DNA of 64,000 nucleotides, from contig NC_008358.1 of assembly GCF_000013025.1 (NCBI RefSeq), positions 3,100,001 to 3,164,000 on the forward strand. The letters run 5' to 3'. This DNA comes from Hyphomonas neptunium ATCC 15444 (GTDB lineage: Bacteria; Pseudomonadota; Alphaproteobacteria; Caulobacterales; Hyphomonadaceae). The notes beneath the pieces were generated by a model. It was not told the DNA's origin and did not search any database. It saw only the letters and a program-made list of their open reading frames with translations. Shown here in pieces: positions 1-9,110 of the stretch. Every line of letters begins with the position of its first letter. The first letter of the stretch is position 1. The translations under genes and the position numbers were made by a program.

Positions 1-2
1 CC

Positions 3-1265
3 CTGCAATTTGAAGGCAGCGCGGAAGCCTCTACCCTTTCCAGCCTGTCTGGCCGCCTGCGGCTGGCGGGCGATAATTTCGCCGATTTTGCCTGGCTAGC
101 CGGTTTCGCCGCGCCCGATACGCCGCCCTATGACGCCGTGGCAGACATCCGCATCGGCGGTGATCTCTGGACATTCGATTTCCGGCCCGAAACCCGGATC
201 GGCGACAGTGATCTTGCCGGCCCACTCAATATTCAGTTTGGCGGCGGCACGCCCATAATTGATGCCGATCTGCGCTCAGCCAACCTTGACTTTGACGATC
301 TGGGCATTGTGTTTGGTGTGCCCATTGGTGTGGGGGCGGATGAAACGGTGGGCGAAGAACAGGAACGCGCGCGCCGCATTCTGGATGAGAGCCCCCGGCT
401 GATCCCGAACGCCGTGATCGATTTCACAAGGCTCGACGCGGTGGACGGTACCGTCACGTTTGAGGCAAATCAGGTGAGCGACGCCATTTTTGACATTCGC
501 GGCCTGAAGCTCGAGATCGAAATTGAAGGCCGGGTGGTGCGCGCGCCGGTATTGGAAGTGCGTTTCGCAGAAGGGCAGCTGTCCTCCTATGTAACCCTTG
601 ATGGTTCGCAATCGCCAGCCATGACAACGGCCGAAGGCAAGCTGATCGGTGTACCCTTCGCCAATCTCGCCGCCGATCCCTATGTGAAAGGCACCGTGTT
701 CGGAGAATTCAAACTCGACGCGCGCGGCGACGGGTTTCGCGAGGCGGCCGGCAGCCTGGATGGGCGCCTTTCCACCTGGTCTCAGGACGCAGACCTTCTG
801 GCGATTGTCGCAGAGGGCGCGGCGCTGGATGTGGGCGAAATACTCCTTCTGCTGAACGAACGCGCCGGTGAGGAAGTTTATACGCCCGGCCAGTGCGCCG
901 CTATTTCCGTGGCCTTCACCGACGGCATCGGCGCCATGGACCCTGCCCTGATCGATACCGAGGACAGTCTGGTTCTGCTGAATGGCGAAATTGACCTGAA
1001 GCAGGAAACCCTGGACCTGCGGGTACAGTCGGAAGCCAAGGACGCCTCTTTCGGAACGCTTGTCGGTGATCTGACGATCAGCGGAACATTCCGCTCTCCG
1101 CGGCTCTCGGTACTGAACCCTGAAATTGCGCTGCAGATTGGCATTGCGGCCGCGCTTGCCAGCGTGACGGGCGGGCTTGCAGCCCTGCCCTTCATCGAGC
1201 TGGGCGATACGCCCGATGCGCCCTGCGCAGATATTCTGGCACGCGCGGAAACGACCCGCGAGTAG
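3..1265 (+). CDS. AsmA-like family protein, C-terminal part (cut by window start)
   Basis: The reading frame is open from base 3 to the stop at 1265, giving about 420 residues with the N-terminus outside the window. The visible part alternates short hydrophobic and polar stretches (LEIEIEGRVVRAPVLEVRF, GTLVGDLTISGTF), the beta-rich pattern of AsmA/TamB-like envelope proteins. It ends with a hydrophobic Ala/Leu-rich tail before a short acidic, Cys-containing end (PCADIL), as in AsmA C-terminal domains. Such proteins are inner-membrane anchored, reach into the periplasm and are linked to lipid transport or outer-membrane assembly. The family is inferred from this general character. No neighbour suggests a specific partner. 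Confidence 0.6.
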   Translation: MQFEGSAEASTLSSLSGRLRLAGDNFADFAWLAGFAAPDTPPYDAVADIRIGGDLWTFDFRPETRIGDSDLAGPLNIQFGGGTPIIDADLRSANLDFDDLGIVFGVPIGVGADETVGEEQERARRILDESPRLIPNAVIDFTRLDAVDGTVTFEANQVSDAIFDIRGLKLEIEIEGRVVRAPVLEVRFAEGQLSSYVTLDGSQSPAMTTAEGKLIGVPFANLAADPYVKGTVFGEFKLDARGDGFREAAGSLDGRLSTWSQDADLLAIVAEGAALDVGEILLLLNERAGEEVYTPGQCAAISVAFTDGIGAMDPALIDTEDSLVLLNGEIDLKQETLDLRVQSEAKDASFGTLVGDLTISGTFRSPRLSVLNPEIALQIGIAAALASVTGGLAALPFIELGDTPDAPCADILARAETTRE

Positions 1266-1339
1266 CCGGGCGTGGAATTCCTCATGACCCATTATGCCTG
1301 CTTGTGACGCCTATAGGGGTAGCAACCGGATGCCGCCCC

Positions 1340-2068
1340 ATGACTGCAAAACCGCCCAACGACGATTTCCGGTTCAGCCTGGCTGCCCGGCTTGGCATTG
1401 GTTTCACAACGGCGCTTCTCTGGCTGTTGCTGATCGGCATGGCGGGCGGTACGGCAGCGGTGCTGATGGACGGGGAATGGATCGCGGCGCTGGTGCTGGG
1501 CGTGACAGTCGCATTCTTTGTGCCCCTGGCGGGCATCGTTCTGCGCGATTGCCGGATGAAATGGGGCTGGCGTGTTTCGCTGGGCGCGGGTGAAGCCTGG
1601 TTGCGCCTGCCCCATGGGCGCCTTCTCTTCGGCCCGGCGCCTGCGCTCTCCGGCCCCCTCGCCTACGCTTCCATCAAGGCTATCGAATGGCGCGAGGAAG
1701 CCACCCACGCGATGGGCCTCACCACCATCAACCGTGTCTATGCCATCCGGCTGAAGTCTCGCGGGGTGATCCTGATCGGCGAGGATCGGCCGATCCCAAA
1801 GACGTTGGACTATACGACGCTGGCAGGCGACGCGGCGCGCGCGCTGGCGCGGAAAGCCGGAACGGGCATGCGCCAGTTGCCGCTGGCCAGAGGCGATGGC
1901 GGATTTCTCACGCTATGGGGCGCCTCACGGCCCGACTGGCCCGGCGCCGAGGGGGCAGACCAGATCAGCGAGGCCGATGAGCGCGCGATCCGGCGCAGCG
2001 TGTGGATTACGCAGATGTTGCCGGTGTTTGCTTTCGCGATTGTTCAGCTGGTGTTGATGTTGCCCTGA
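1340..2068 (+). CDS. Hypothetical membrane protein (2 N-terminal and 1 C-terminal TM segments)
   Basis: This is a 242-residue protein. I start it at the ATG at 1340 (MTAKPPNDD) rather than at in-frame starts further upstream, whose added residues are not protein-like. Two hydrophobic helices lie near residues 16-42 and 47-68. A soluble middle of about 150 residues with alternating beta-like strands follows, and a final hydrophobic segment (FAFAIVQLVLML) ends the protein. The middle could be a PH-like membrane domain, but no diagnostic motif is visible. It lies 74 bases after the AsmA-like gene on the same strand. Function not recognised. Confidence 0.6.
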   Translation: MTAKPPNDDFRFSLAARLGIGFTTALLWLLLIGMAGGTAAVLMDGEWIAALVLGVTVAFFVPLAGIVLRDCRMKWGWRVSLGAGEAWLRLPHGRLLFGPAPALSGPLAYASIKAIEWREEATHAMGLTTINRVYAIRLKSRGVILIGEDRPIPKTLDYTTLAGDAARALARKAGTGMRQLPLARGDGGFLTLWGASRPDWPGAEGADQISEADERAIRRSVWITQMLPVFAFAIVQLVLMLP

Positions 2069-2076
2069 TCCGGCCT

Positions 2077-2622
2077 TCAGCTTTTGCGGAACGCGATCGT
2101 CACCTGGCCGATCTCGATGCCGTAGCGGGTGACATAGGCGCGGTTGAGCAGCACGTCGTCCTGCATCAGGAACATCCAGTCATTGAAGCCGACATTCCAT
2201 GTGCTGCCGCCGACCTTCAGGTCGACCTTGTATTTCCAGTTGAAGGCATTGCCGGAAACCTGTCCTTCGGCGACGCCGGTGACGTCTCCGGCGGTGCCGC
2301 GATAGCGGCCATCGCCGAGCACGTCGATTTCCCAGATGCGGGTTTCGCGTTCGCCGTCATCATAGAGAAAATTCTCGGTCAGGGTCAGCCGGTCGCCGAC
2401 GAGCTCGCCAGTGATGTCCACCTTGAACTGGCGGCGCACCTTGCCGAACCGGTCCTCGAACAGGCCGTAGGCGGAGGTTTCTCCCAGGAAATACTCTTCC
2501 AGAACCAGCTGGCGCGGGGCGTCCTGAAACTGTTCCAGCGAGGAAGAAGATGCGCATCCTGTGACAGCCGCCGAGGCAACCCCGGCAGCAAGAACGGGCG
2601 CAAGGATACGGGCAACACGCAT
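2077..2622 (-). CDS. DUF3833-family lipoprotein
   Basis: This 181-residue protein starts at the ATG at 2622 (MRVARILAP). A hydrophobic signal sequence ends in a lipobox (AVTGC, Cys about residue 23), so it is probably a lipoprotein. The mature part (QLVLEEYFLGETSAYGLF, GDRLTLTENFLYDDGE, the Trp-rich FNWKYKVDLKVGG and FNDWMFLMQDD) matches the DUF3833 family of small beta-barrel-like envelope proteins of unknown function. It ends 8 bases from the stop of the convergent membrane gene. The Old Yellow Enzyme gene lies upstream on the same strand, separated by a nested inverted repeat (2627-2680). Confidence 0.8.
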   Translation of the reverse strand: MRVARILAPVLAAGVASAAVTGCASSSSLEQFQDAPRQLVLEEYFLGETSAYGLFEDRFGKVRRQFKVDITGELVGDRLTLTENFLYDDGERETRIWEIDVLGDGRYRGTAGDVTGVAEGQVSGNAFNWKYKVDLKVGGSTWNVGFNDWMFLMQDDVLLNRAYVTRYGIEIGQVTIAFRKS

Positions 2623-2626
2623 GAGA

Positions 2627-2680
2627 TCTGGTCCGGTCTGCTGGTTGAACTTATTCAACCGATACGCAGGCCGGACCAGA
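2627..2680. repeat. Nested inverted repeat between the Old Yellow Enzyme and DUF3833 genes
   Basis: The outer arms are 10 bases and perfect: TCTGGTCCGG at 2627-2636 and CCGGACCAGA at 2671-2680. Inside sits a second perfect dyad, GGTTGAA (2643-2649) and TTCAACC (2654-2660), with a 4-base centre. It lies just upstream of the DUF3833 start and just downstream of the Old Yellow Enzyme stop. No T-run follows the stem on the minus strand, so it is not a typical intrinsic terminator. It could be an operator, an attenuator or an mRNA-stabilising hairpin. Confidence 0.6.
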
Positions 2681-2707
2681 CTGGATGTGTTCGCAGTGGC
2701 GGGCGGC

Positions 2708-3814
2708 CTAGTAAAGCGTCGCCAGCGCCTTGCCGTTATAGTCGGAAATCTCGTTGAACCGGCCTTCCTTGACCTTCTTGGCCCATTCCGGGTCCTGAAG
2801 GACCGCGCGGCCAACGCCGACGAGATCAAACTCGCCCTTGTCGAGACGCGCTTCCAGGTCGTCGAGTGAACGGCGCGGAGCGCCTTCCCCGGCGAAGGAT
2901 TTCTCGAAATCGCCGTTGAGGCCAACCGAGCCGACCGTGATGGTGGGCAGGCCGGTCAGCTTTTTTGCCCAGCCGGCGCCATTGAGGCCGTGTTCGCCGT
3001 CGATCTCAGGGAATTCAGGCTCCCAATAGCGGCGCTGGGAAACGTGCAGACAGTCAACGCCCGCATCCACGAACACCTTGAGGAACGCTTCCAGCTCCTG
3101 CGGCGTGGGCGCCAGGCGGGCGGTATAGTCCTGCTGCTTCCACTGCGAATAGCGCAGGATGATCGGATGATCCGGGCCGACCTTCTTGCGGATTTCACGG
3201 ATGATGTCGCCGCCAAAGCTCGCGCGGTCCGTGAGGCTGCCGCCATATTTGTCGGAGCGCTTGTTCATCGCGTCCCAGAAGAATTGGTCGACGAGGTAGC
3301 CATGGGCGCCGTGGATTTCCAGCGTATCGAAGCCGAGACGCTTGGATTCAGCGGCCGCGTCTGCAAACGCCATCACCATGTCGTCGACATCGGCGCTGGT
3401 CGGCTCTGGCAAAATCTGTTTGCCGGTATGGGTGACGCCCGAGGGGCTGTCGGTGGGCGCATCAGGCTCCGGCCCGGTGCCGGTCTTGCGCACCATGCCC
3501 TGGTGCCAGATCTGGGGGGCAATCTTGCCGCCATTGGCGTGAACCTTGGAGACAACCCGCGACCAGCCATCGAGCGCGTCTGCCTTGTAAAAATTGGGAA
3601 CATTGGGGTCGTTGGACGAGCCACCCCGGCGCACCGTGGTGCCTTCGGTGATCAGGAGGCCCACATCGGCGGCGGCACGGCGGGCGTAATAATCAGCCAC
3701 ATCTTCGCCTGGAACGCCGCCTGGAGACTTGGAGCGCGTCATCGGCGCCATCACGATACGGTTGGGAAGTTCGACGTTTTTCAGCCGGAAAGGCGTGAAC
3801 AGGGTCCGGGTCAT
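2708..3814 (-). CDS. Old Yellow Enzyme family FMN oxidoreductase (NemA-like alkene reductase)
   Basis: This 368-residue protein is full length for the family. The N-terminus (LFTPFRLKNVELPNRIVMAPMTRS) is the classic OYE opening with the FMN-binding region. The substrate/FMN motif IHGAHGYLVDQFF lies at residues 167-179 with His168 and His171, followed by the diagnostic NKRSDKYGGSL. The C-terminal phosphate-binding region (ITVGSVGLN, DLVGVGRAVLQDPEW) is present. Members are cytosolic NAD(P)H-dependent reductases of alpha,beta-unsaturated carbonyls, nitro compounds or N-ethylmaleimide. The exact substrate cannot be read from sequence. It is divergent from the TPR lipoprotein, with a 6-6 dyad (CGTCAA/TTGACG) between them. 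Confidence 0.92.
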   Translation of the reverse strand: MTRTLFTPFRLKNVELPNRIVMAPMTRSKSPGGVPGEDVADYYARRAAADVGLLITEGTTVRRGGSSNDPNVPNFYKADALDGWSRVVSKVHANGGKIAPQIWHQGMVRKTGTGPEPDAPTDSPSGVTHTGKQILPEPTSADVDDMVMAFADAAAESKRLGFDTLEIHGAHGYLVDQFFWDAMNKRSDKYGGSLTDRASFGGDIIREIRKKVGPDHPIILRYSQWKQQDYTARLAPTPQELEAFLKVFVDAGVDCLHVSQRRYWEPEFPEIDGEHGLNGAGWAKKLTGLPTITVGSVGLNGDFEKSFAGEGAPRRSLDDLEARLDKGEFDLVGVGRAVLQDPEWAKKVKEGRFNEISDYNGKALATLY

Positions 3815-3866
3815 TGGCGGTTTCCTTGAGTTTACCGGGTGATGAAGTGGGCAAGTGTCCGGTCTG

Positions 3867-3881
3867 CGTCAACCATTGACG
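3867..3881. promoter_or_regulatory. Candidate operator dyad between the divergent OYE and TPR-lipoprotein genes
   Basis: CGTCAA (3867-3872) and TTGACG (3876-3881) form a perfect inverted repeat around a 3-base centre in the 111-base divergent region. Either arm could also act as a -35-like hexamer, but I find no convincing -10 at the right distance. Binding by a repressor of the reductase gene is a guess. Confidence 0.3.
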
Positions 3882-3925
3882 TTACAGTATAGGGGCGGCA
3901 CCCCTGAACTGACGCTTTAGTGGGG

Positions 3926-4942
3926 ATGAAGATGAGACGACTGGTTTTGCTGGCAGGGGTTCTTATGGCGGCGGCAGCCTGCGCGACGCCGGGATATGAT
4001 TATGCGGCGCGCGCGGCGCCCAATTACGCCGAAGCACTGAACTATACCGATGTCGCCGTCGGCCGGTTTCGCGGCCCAGCCGGGGATATTGCCGAGGCTG
4101 AATTTCAGGCGATGATCAATGCAACCGAGCTTCAGGGTCTGCGCTGGTTCACCGTGATGGACCCCATGCGCCCGCAGGGCACCTATGAAGGCGAAGTGCT
4201 GATCACCGGCTTTGCCCGCGAAACCCGCTTCCAGCGCGAGCGGCGCTGCGGCAAGTATGGCGGCCTGTTTGACTGTGATCGCCATGTGGTGGTCGAGATG
4301 CACTGCCCCAAAGACATCGTGAACGTTGCCGTGCGCGCCACCCTTGTGGACTTTGACACCGGCCGTGCGGTCTTCACCTCAGAACATGGCGGCGCCACTG
4401 AGCAGGAAGACTGCTACGACGTGGCAGAATATCCTGATACGGATCAGTCCACCGGCCCCTTCGGCGACGTGATCCATGAAACCCTGCCGCACTGGGACGC
4501 GCCCATCGGCATGATCGCAAATGCCGTAGCTGCTGCCATTCCAGCCTTCCGCTATGACATTGCCCCTTACATGACCACGCTGCGCGCCGAGATTGTCGAC
4601 AAGCCGCTGGTGCCAGAGGAAGCTGCCGATCCACGGTTCGCGGCCGCAGTGAAGGCCACCCGGCGCGGCGAATATATCGGCGCCTGCGCGCAGTGGCAGG
4701 AACTGGCCGTAACCTATCCCAAAGCCCCCGGCATCCTGCACAATCTTGCCGCCTGCACCGAAGCGCGCGGAGACCTGGAGAAAGCCCACCTGCTCTACGC
4801 CGAAGCGGCCGAAATCGCGCGCGGCATTCCCCTGCTCAAGGACAAGGACGCCAAGCCGATCTTCGACGCGCTGGGGCGCATCTCACGCGGGAGATATGAT
4901 AACCGTCTGATTGATCAGGTGCGCAGTCCGGCCGGGTATTGA
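3926..4942 (+). CDS. TPR-containing lipoprotein, function unknown
   Basis: The protein is about 338 residues from the ATG at 3926. A GTG at 3920 and an ATG at 3932 are also in frame. The signal peptide ends in a lipobox (AAAAC, Cys about 19). The long middle region has paired Cys-rich patches (RRCGKYGGLFDCDRH, EMHCP) that may form disulfides in the periplasm. The C-terminus (ILHNLAACTEARGDLEKAHLLYAEAAEIA) is one clear tetratricopeptide-like helical hairpin, usually a protein-binding module. No enzyme motif is visible. It is probably an envelope protein, monocistronic and divergent from the Old Yellow Enzyme gene. Confidence 0.65.
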   Translation: MKMRRLVLLAGVLMAAAACATPGYDYAARAAPNYAEALNYTDVAVGRFRGPAGDIAEAEFQAMINATELQGLRWFTVMDPMRPQGTYEGEVLITGFARETRFQRERRCGKYGGLFDCDRHVVVEMHCPKDIVNVAVRATLVDFDTGRAVFTSEHGGATEQEDCYDVAEYPDTDQSTGPFGDVIHETLPHWDAPIGMIANAVAAAIPAFRYDIAPYMTTLRAEIVDKPLVPEEAADPRFAAAVKATRRGEYIGACAQWQELAVTYPKAPGILHNLAACTEARGDLEKAHLLYAEAAEIARGIPLLKDKDAKPIFDALGRISRGRYDNRLIDQVRSPAGY

Positions 4943-4970
4943 CCCTGGCCCGGAAGGGGCCCGAAATGGA

Positions 4971-5096
4971 TCAGCCCTGAAAGAGGCCGATCAGCGGGAT
5001 ACCGGCGGCGCTGGCTTCGGCGGCGATGCCCCAGACAATGCCAGAACTGAAGGCGGTAAAGGCGAAAGCCGTCTTGAGCATGACACGCTTGAACAT
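4971..5096 (-). CDS. Candidate 41-residue membrane microprotein
   Basis: This small minus-strand frame runs from an ATG at 5096 to a TGA at 4971. It encodes 41 residues: a basic start (MFKRVMLK), then one hydrophobic stretch (TAFAFTAFSSGIVWGIAA), then AGIPLIGLFQG. The start is preceded by GGGAG at a normal distance (7 bases). The basic-then-hydrophobic composition is what a single-span or secreted small peptide would have. It sits alone between the TPR lipoprotein (convergent) and the DUF4169 gene. I know of no family match, so coding status is inferred from the ribosome site and composition only. Confidence 0.5.
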   Translation of the reverse strand: MFKRVMLKTAFAFTAFSSGIVWGIAAEASAAGIPLIGLFQG

Positions 5097-5162
5097 CGAC
5101 GGCACTCCCACACTGATACAGGTGGTGATTTCAGTGCAAGAGCCGGGCCTGTCAACGCTTTT

Positions 5163-5354
5163 TTAACCATCCTTGCCAAAGTCTTGCAGACGGTGCCCAT
5201 CCGTTAACTTTTTCAGCTTGTCTGCCCGCGCCTTGTCCAGCTTCTTTGCCGCTTTGGTCTGGCCAAACTTCGCGCGGTTTTCCTGCGCGCGTGTTTCCTT
5301 TTCGGCCTTTTCCTTCACTTTGCGGAATTTGTTGAGATTGACCGGGTCGCTCAT
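5163..5354 (-). CDS. DUF4169 family protein
   Basis: This is a 63-residue, very Lys/Arg-rich protein (VNLNKFRKVKEKAEKETRA, KAAKKLDKARADKLKK). The NLNKFRK opening and the charged helical body are typical of DUF4169, a small alphaproteobacterial family of unknown role. The start codon overlaps the stop of the upstream acetyltransferase gene by 4 bases (ATGA), so the two are translationally coupled. The protein is probably cytosolic and helical, possibly nucleic-acid binding by charge alone. Confidence 0.8.
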   Translation of the reverse strand: MSDPVNLNKFRKVKEKAEKETRAQENRAKFGQTKAAKKLDKARADKLKKLTDGHRLQDFGKDG

Positions 5355-5956
5355 GGCGCGGCGACCTCGGCTGCGGCGATCCGGGCATCCAGCCGCGCTT
5401 TCACCTCAGGCCATTCCGTATCCAGAATAGAGAAGAACGCGGTATCGCGCACAAACCCGTCCGGAAGGGTCCGGTGATTGCGCAGCACGCCTTCAAGCTT
5501 GCCGCCGAGTTTGAGCACCGCCGCCTTCGACCGCTCATTGCGGTTATCCACCTGATACTGCACGCGGCGCGCGCCCCAGGCCTCAAACGCATGCGCCATC
5601 AATAGCCGCTTGGCAGAGGGATTCACCCGCGTGCCCTGCGCCTCGGGCGCATAGCAGGTCATGCCGATCTCGACGCTTTTATTCACTTCACTGGGGTCAA
5701 GAAAGCTGGTGATACCAAGAAAGGCGTTGTCGTGCGGACGCTCTGCCGCAAAGGCAATCATCGTGCCATCTTCCGTCCGCCTGCGGATAGACTCCGCCCA
5801 GGCGCCTACCCAGTCTCCCGGCCCGCGGAAGGACCACAGCCGGAAAATCTCGGGCGCCCGATCCGCCAGCGCATAAAGCTCAGCTCCATCCGCCCCCGGC
5901 ACAAAAGGCCGCAGGCGGACGAACTGGTTTTCGAGCGTGACAGGCGCCAGAAACAC
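5351..5956 (-). CDS. GNAT family N-acetyltransferase (RimJ/RimL-like)
   Basis: The protein is about 201 residues from a GTG at 5956, which has AAGGA 9 bases upstream. A GTG at 5986 is a longer alternative that would overlap the upstream gene by 25 bases. Features of the RimJ/RimL type are LENQFVRLRPF at the N-terminus, EIGMTCYAPEAQGTRVNPSAKRLLMAHAFE across the acetyl-CoA site and RVQYQVDNRNERSKAAVLKLGGKLEGVLRNH near the end. Members acetylate protein N-termini or small molecules in the cytosol. The substrate is unknown. It ends with a 4-base overlap onto the DUF4169 gene. Confidence 0.85.
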   Translation of the reverse strand: MFLAPVTLENQFVRLRPFVPGADGAELYALADRAPEIFRLWSFRGPGDWVGAWAESIRRRTEDGTMIAFAAERPHDNAFLGITSFLDPSEVNKSVEIGMTCYAPEAQGTRVNPSAKRLLMAHAFEAWGARRVQYQVDNRNERSKAAVLKLGGKLEGVLRNHRTLPDGFVRDTAFFSILDTEWPEVKARLDARIAAAEVAAP

Positions 5957-5961
5957 GGGCC

Positions 5962-6258
5962 TTAGTCCTTGTGGCTGTCGCGCCACTGTTCCATGGCGAG
6001 GGAAATCGCAAAGGTCTCACGGTATTTGGGGCTGGAGGCCGGGCGCGGCGGCGTGGCCGCCGTCATCGCCATGATCTCGGCCAGCTTGTTGTGCGCGGCG
6101 CCAGACTGGCCAGCGCCGATATAGGCGTGCAACTCGACCAGCGCCGACGACAGCGGATCATGCGCCCGGATGATGAAATAGGGCTCGTCATCTGCCAGCT
6201 TGCCCAGCACATCGAACTGGGAGGGATTGGATTTCGAGCCGACGGGCGGTTTGGACAT
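5962..6258 (-). CDS. Conserved hypothetical protein (98 aa)
   Basis: I choose the ATG at 6258 (MSKPPVGSK), which has AAAGGTC just upstream. A longer in-frame start at 6300 adds an unlikely tail. The sequence (FDVLGKLADDEPYFIIRAHDPLSSALVELHAYI) is soluble, with a helical middle followed by a Pro-rich linker and the end KYRETFAISLAMEQWRDSHKD. No family recognised. It ends 5 bases before the GTG of the acetyltransferase, so a three-gene operon (98 aa protein, GNAT, DUF4169) is likely. Confidence 0.65.
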   Translation of the reverse strand: MSKPPVGSKSNPSQFDVLGKLADDEPYFIIRAHDPLSSALVELHAYIGAGQSGAAHNKLAEIMAMTAATPPRPASSPKYRETFAISLAMEQWRDSHKD

Positions 6259-6343
6259 GGCCTGACCTTTCTGGACATGAGATGATTCTCTGGGCGCCAT
6301 CCTAGCCGCCCCCCTTCCCCACGTCAGCCTGTTATAGCGCCGC

Positions 6344-6625
6344 TCAGCGCTCGACCTTCACCACCGCGCCCGTGAAGCCGTCGACCTCGACCACAAGCCG
6401 CTGCCCGCTGCCATCCCGGCCCTCGACACGCCAGACACCGCGGCGGGCCTCAACCTTCATCACGTCCCGCATGCCCTGGGCCCGCGCGATGTCCACAGCG
6501 GTCGCCCGGCTCACCTGAAAGCCGGCAAACGAGCGGTCATCGCCGCGCTGCGCCAGCGCCGGCGCCGGGCTGAGCGCTGCGGTGACGATTATCAGGGCCA
6601 TCAGGCCCGTTCGGATGCTGCCCAT
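6344..6625 (-). CDS. Secreted PepSY-domain-like small protein
   Basis: This 93-residue protein starts at the ATG at 6625 (MGSIRTGLM). A Sec signal peptide (LMALIIVTAALSPAPALAQ) should be cleaved after ALA. The mature part (SRATAVDIARAQGMRDVMKVEARRGVWRVEGRDGSGQRLVVEVDGFTGAVVKVER) fits a single PepSY domain: an alpha segment, then a strand with a Trp-Val-Glu core, then the xVDxxTGxVxxVxR ending. PepSY proteins are periplasmic and are thought to bind or inhibit peptidases or sensor kinases. The partner is unknown. Confidence 0.75.
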   Translation of the reverse strand: MGSIRTGLMALIIVTAALSPAPALAQRGDDRSFAGFQVSRATAVDIARAQGMRDVMKVEARRGVWRVEGRDGSGQRLVVEVDGFTGAVVKVER

Positions 6626-6692
6626 TGTGCAGGTCCTCCCGAGTTTCGAGGGCACCCCTATCAGCCAAAGACGGAACCGGCGATGAACGGGG

Positions 6693-7016
6693 TCAGCCCG
6701 GCAGGCCAGACTTCCATTTCAGGATACGGGACATGCCCATGACGCAGAGCGCGCCACACAGCGCGCCCGTCGCGGCCACCATCAGCAGGAACACAGCCGC
6801 CCCCGTCGGCCCGAGCAACCCGTCGCTTTCCAGCGCCAGCGCAATCAGCGACCCGGCCAGAAACGCGGTGAAGAAGCCCACCAGCGCTCCGGCAAAGAAG
6901 GTCGCGCTGAGCCCGGCCGCGCGGCGGGGCACATGCCCCCGCCGCAGATAAAAGTAGGCGGCCCCGCTCAGCGCCGCCGCCAGTATCACAAGAGCCAGAA
7001 GGAACAACGCCGCCAT
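6693..7016 (-). CDS. Hypothetical small membrane protein (3 TM)
   Basis: This 107-residue protein has three hydrophobic helices: residues 3-22, about 37-62 and about 72-93. A basic patch after the first (YLRRGHVPRRAAG) suggests a cytoplasmic loop. No conserved motif is recognised. It lies 27 bases downstream of fumC on the same strand and may be co-transcribed with it. Confidence 0.6.
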   Translation of the reverse strand: MAALFLLALVILAAALSGAAYFYLRRGHVPRRAAGLSATFFAGALVGFFTAFLAGSLIALALESDGLLGPTGAAVFLLMVAATGALCGALCVMGMSRILKWKSGLPG

Positions 7017-7043
7017 GGGAAATTACCGAGGGTCTTGGCGCCC

Positions 7044-8444
<1,401 letters not shown>

Positions 8445-8585
8445 GGGGGCGCTCCTGAAGCTCGGCTTAAGCAATGTCGCCGGGCGGTTTAGCCCCCTGC
8501 TCTGCGCTCATCAAGCCGCGATAGCCCCGCTTTCCCACGGGATGCCGGGTTAAGGTGAGAGGAGGGCGCTCGAGAGGTCTTCCGA

Positions 8586-9110
8586 TCAGAAAGGCGAATT
8601 GGCTTTCATATAGGCAACCGCCGCTCTTTGCCGGGGCGAGAGCGGCCGCTGTTCGAGCGCGTCAAGCTCGGGCTCCCCTCCCAGAAAATCCTGGGTCGAG
8701 CCAAAGATGTGCATGGCATTGTTCAGGGTTACAAAACTGGAATTTACCTGGCCTGGTTTCCAGCCGGACCGGATAAGGATTTCCTTCGCCCGTCGCGCCG
8801 CCATGCCCCGGTTGGGCGCGCCCTTGTGAGCCCATCTGCAGACGGTCGCCGCAAACTCCGCAACCTGCCCCTGGTCTCCGAAGGCGATCATGGGCAGGCG
8901 ATCAATGGTCCGATCCAATTCCACTGGGTCTGCGCCGCGCTGGGCGAGCGCCAACCAGAGGGCCGCGCCATATATGCTCGCTTCGCCAGGGGGCGTGGCA
9001 CGCGCAGTCGCCTCGCTGATGGCCTGGTAGGCCTCATCGAAAGCGATCTTGAGGACAGAAGGCGTCAAAGTGTGCCCCAATGGCCCACGAATGTGTTCTG
9101 CTTCATTCAT
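8586..9110 (-). CDS. Conserved hypothetical protein, member A of a tandem related pair
   Basis: This 174-residue protein starts at the ATG at 9110, overlapping the stop of the upstream gene by 4 bases (ATGA). It looks soluble and helical. A stretch IDRLPMIAFGDQGQVAEFAATVCRWA followed by SGWKPGQVNSSFVTLNNAMHIFG has the same layout as IDQLPDWAFGDYPTSHFATILHAW and AGWRPGDANAYWW in the neighbouring protein, so the two look like diverged tandem copies. No known domain is recognised. Confidence 0.7.
   Translation of the reverse strand: MNEAEHIRGPLGHTLTPSVLKIAFDEAYQAISEATARATPPGEASIYGAALWLALAQRGADPVELDRTIDRLPMIAFGDQGQVAEFAATVCRWAHKGAPNRGMAARRAKEILIRSGWKPGQVNSSFVTLNNAMHIFGSTQDFLGGEPELDALEQRPLSPRQRAAVAYMKANSPF

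Noticed and set aside
276-1292. Long antisense reading frame opposite the AsmA-like gene
   Set aside because: It is the complement of a well-supported coding frame in GC-rich DNA and has no recognisable protein features.
4991-5200. 69-codon minus-strand frame overlapping the 41-residue candidate
   Set aside because: The 41-residue frame has the ribosome site and a membrane-like composition. The longer frame is Pro/Ser-rich and lacks both.
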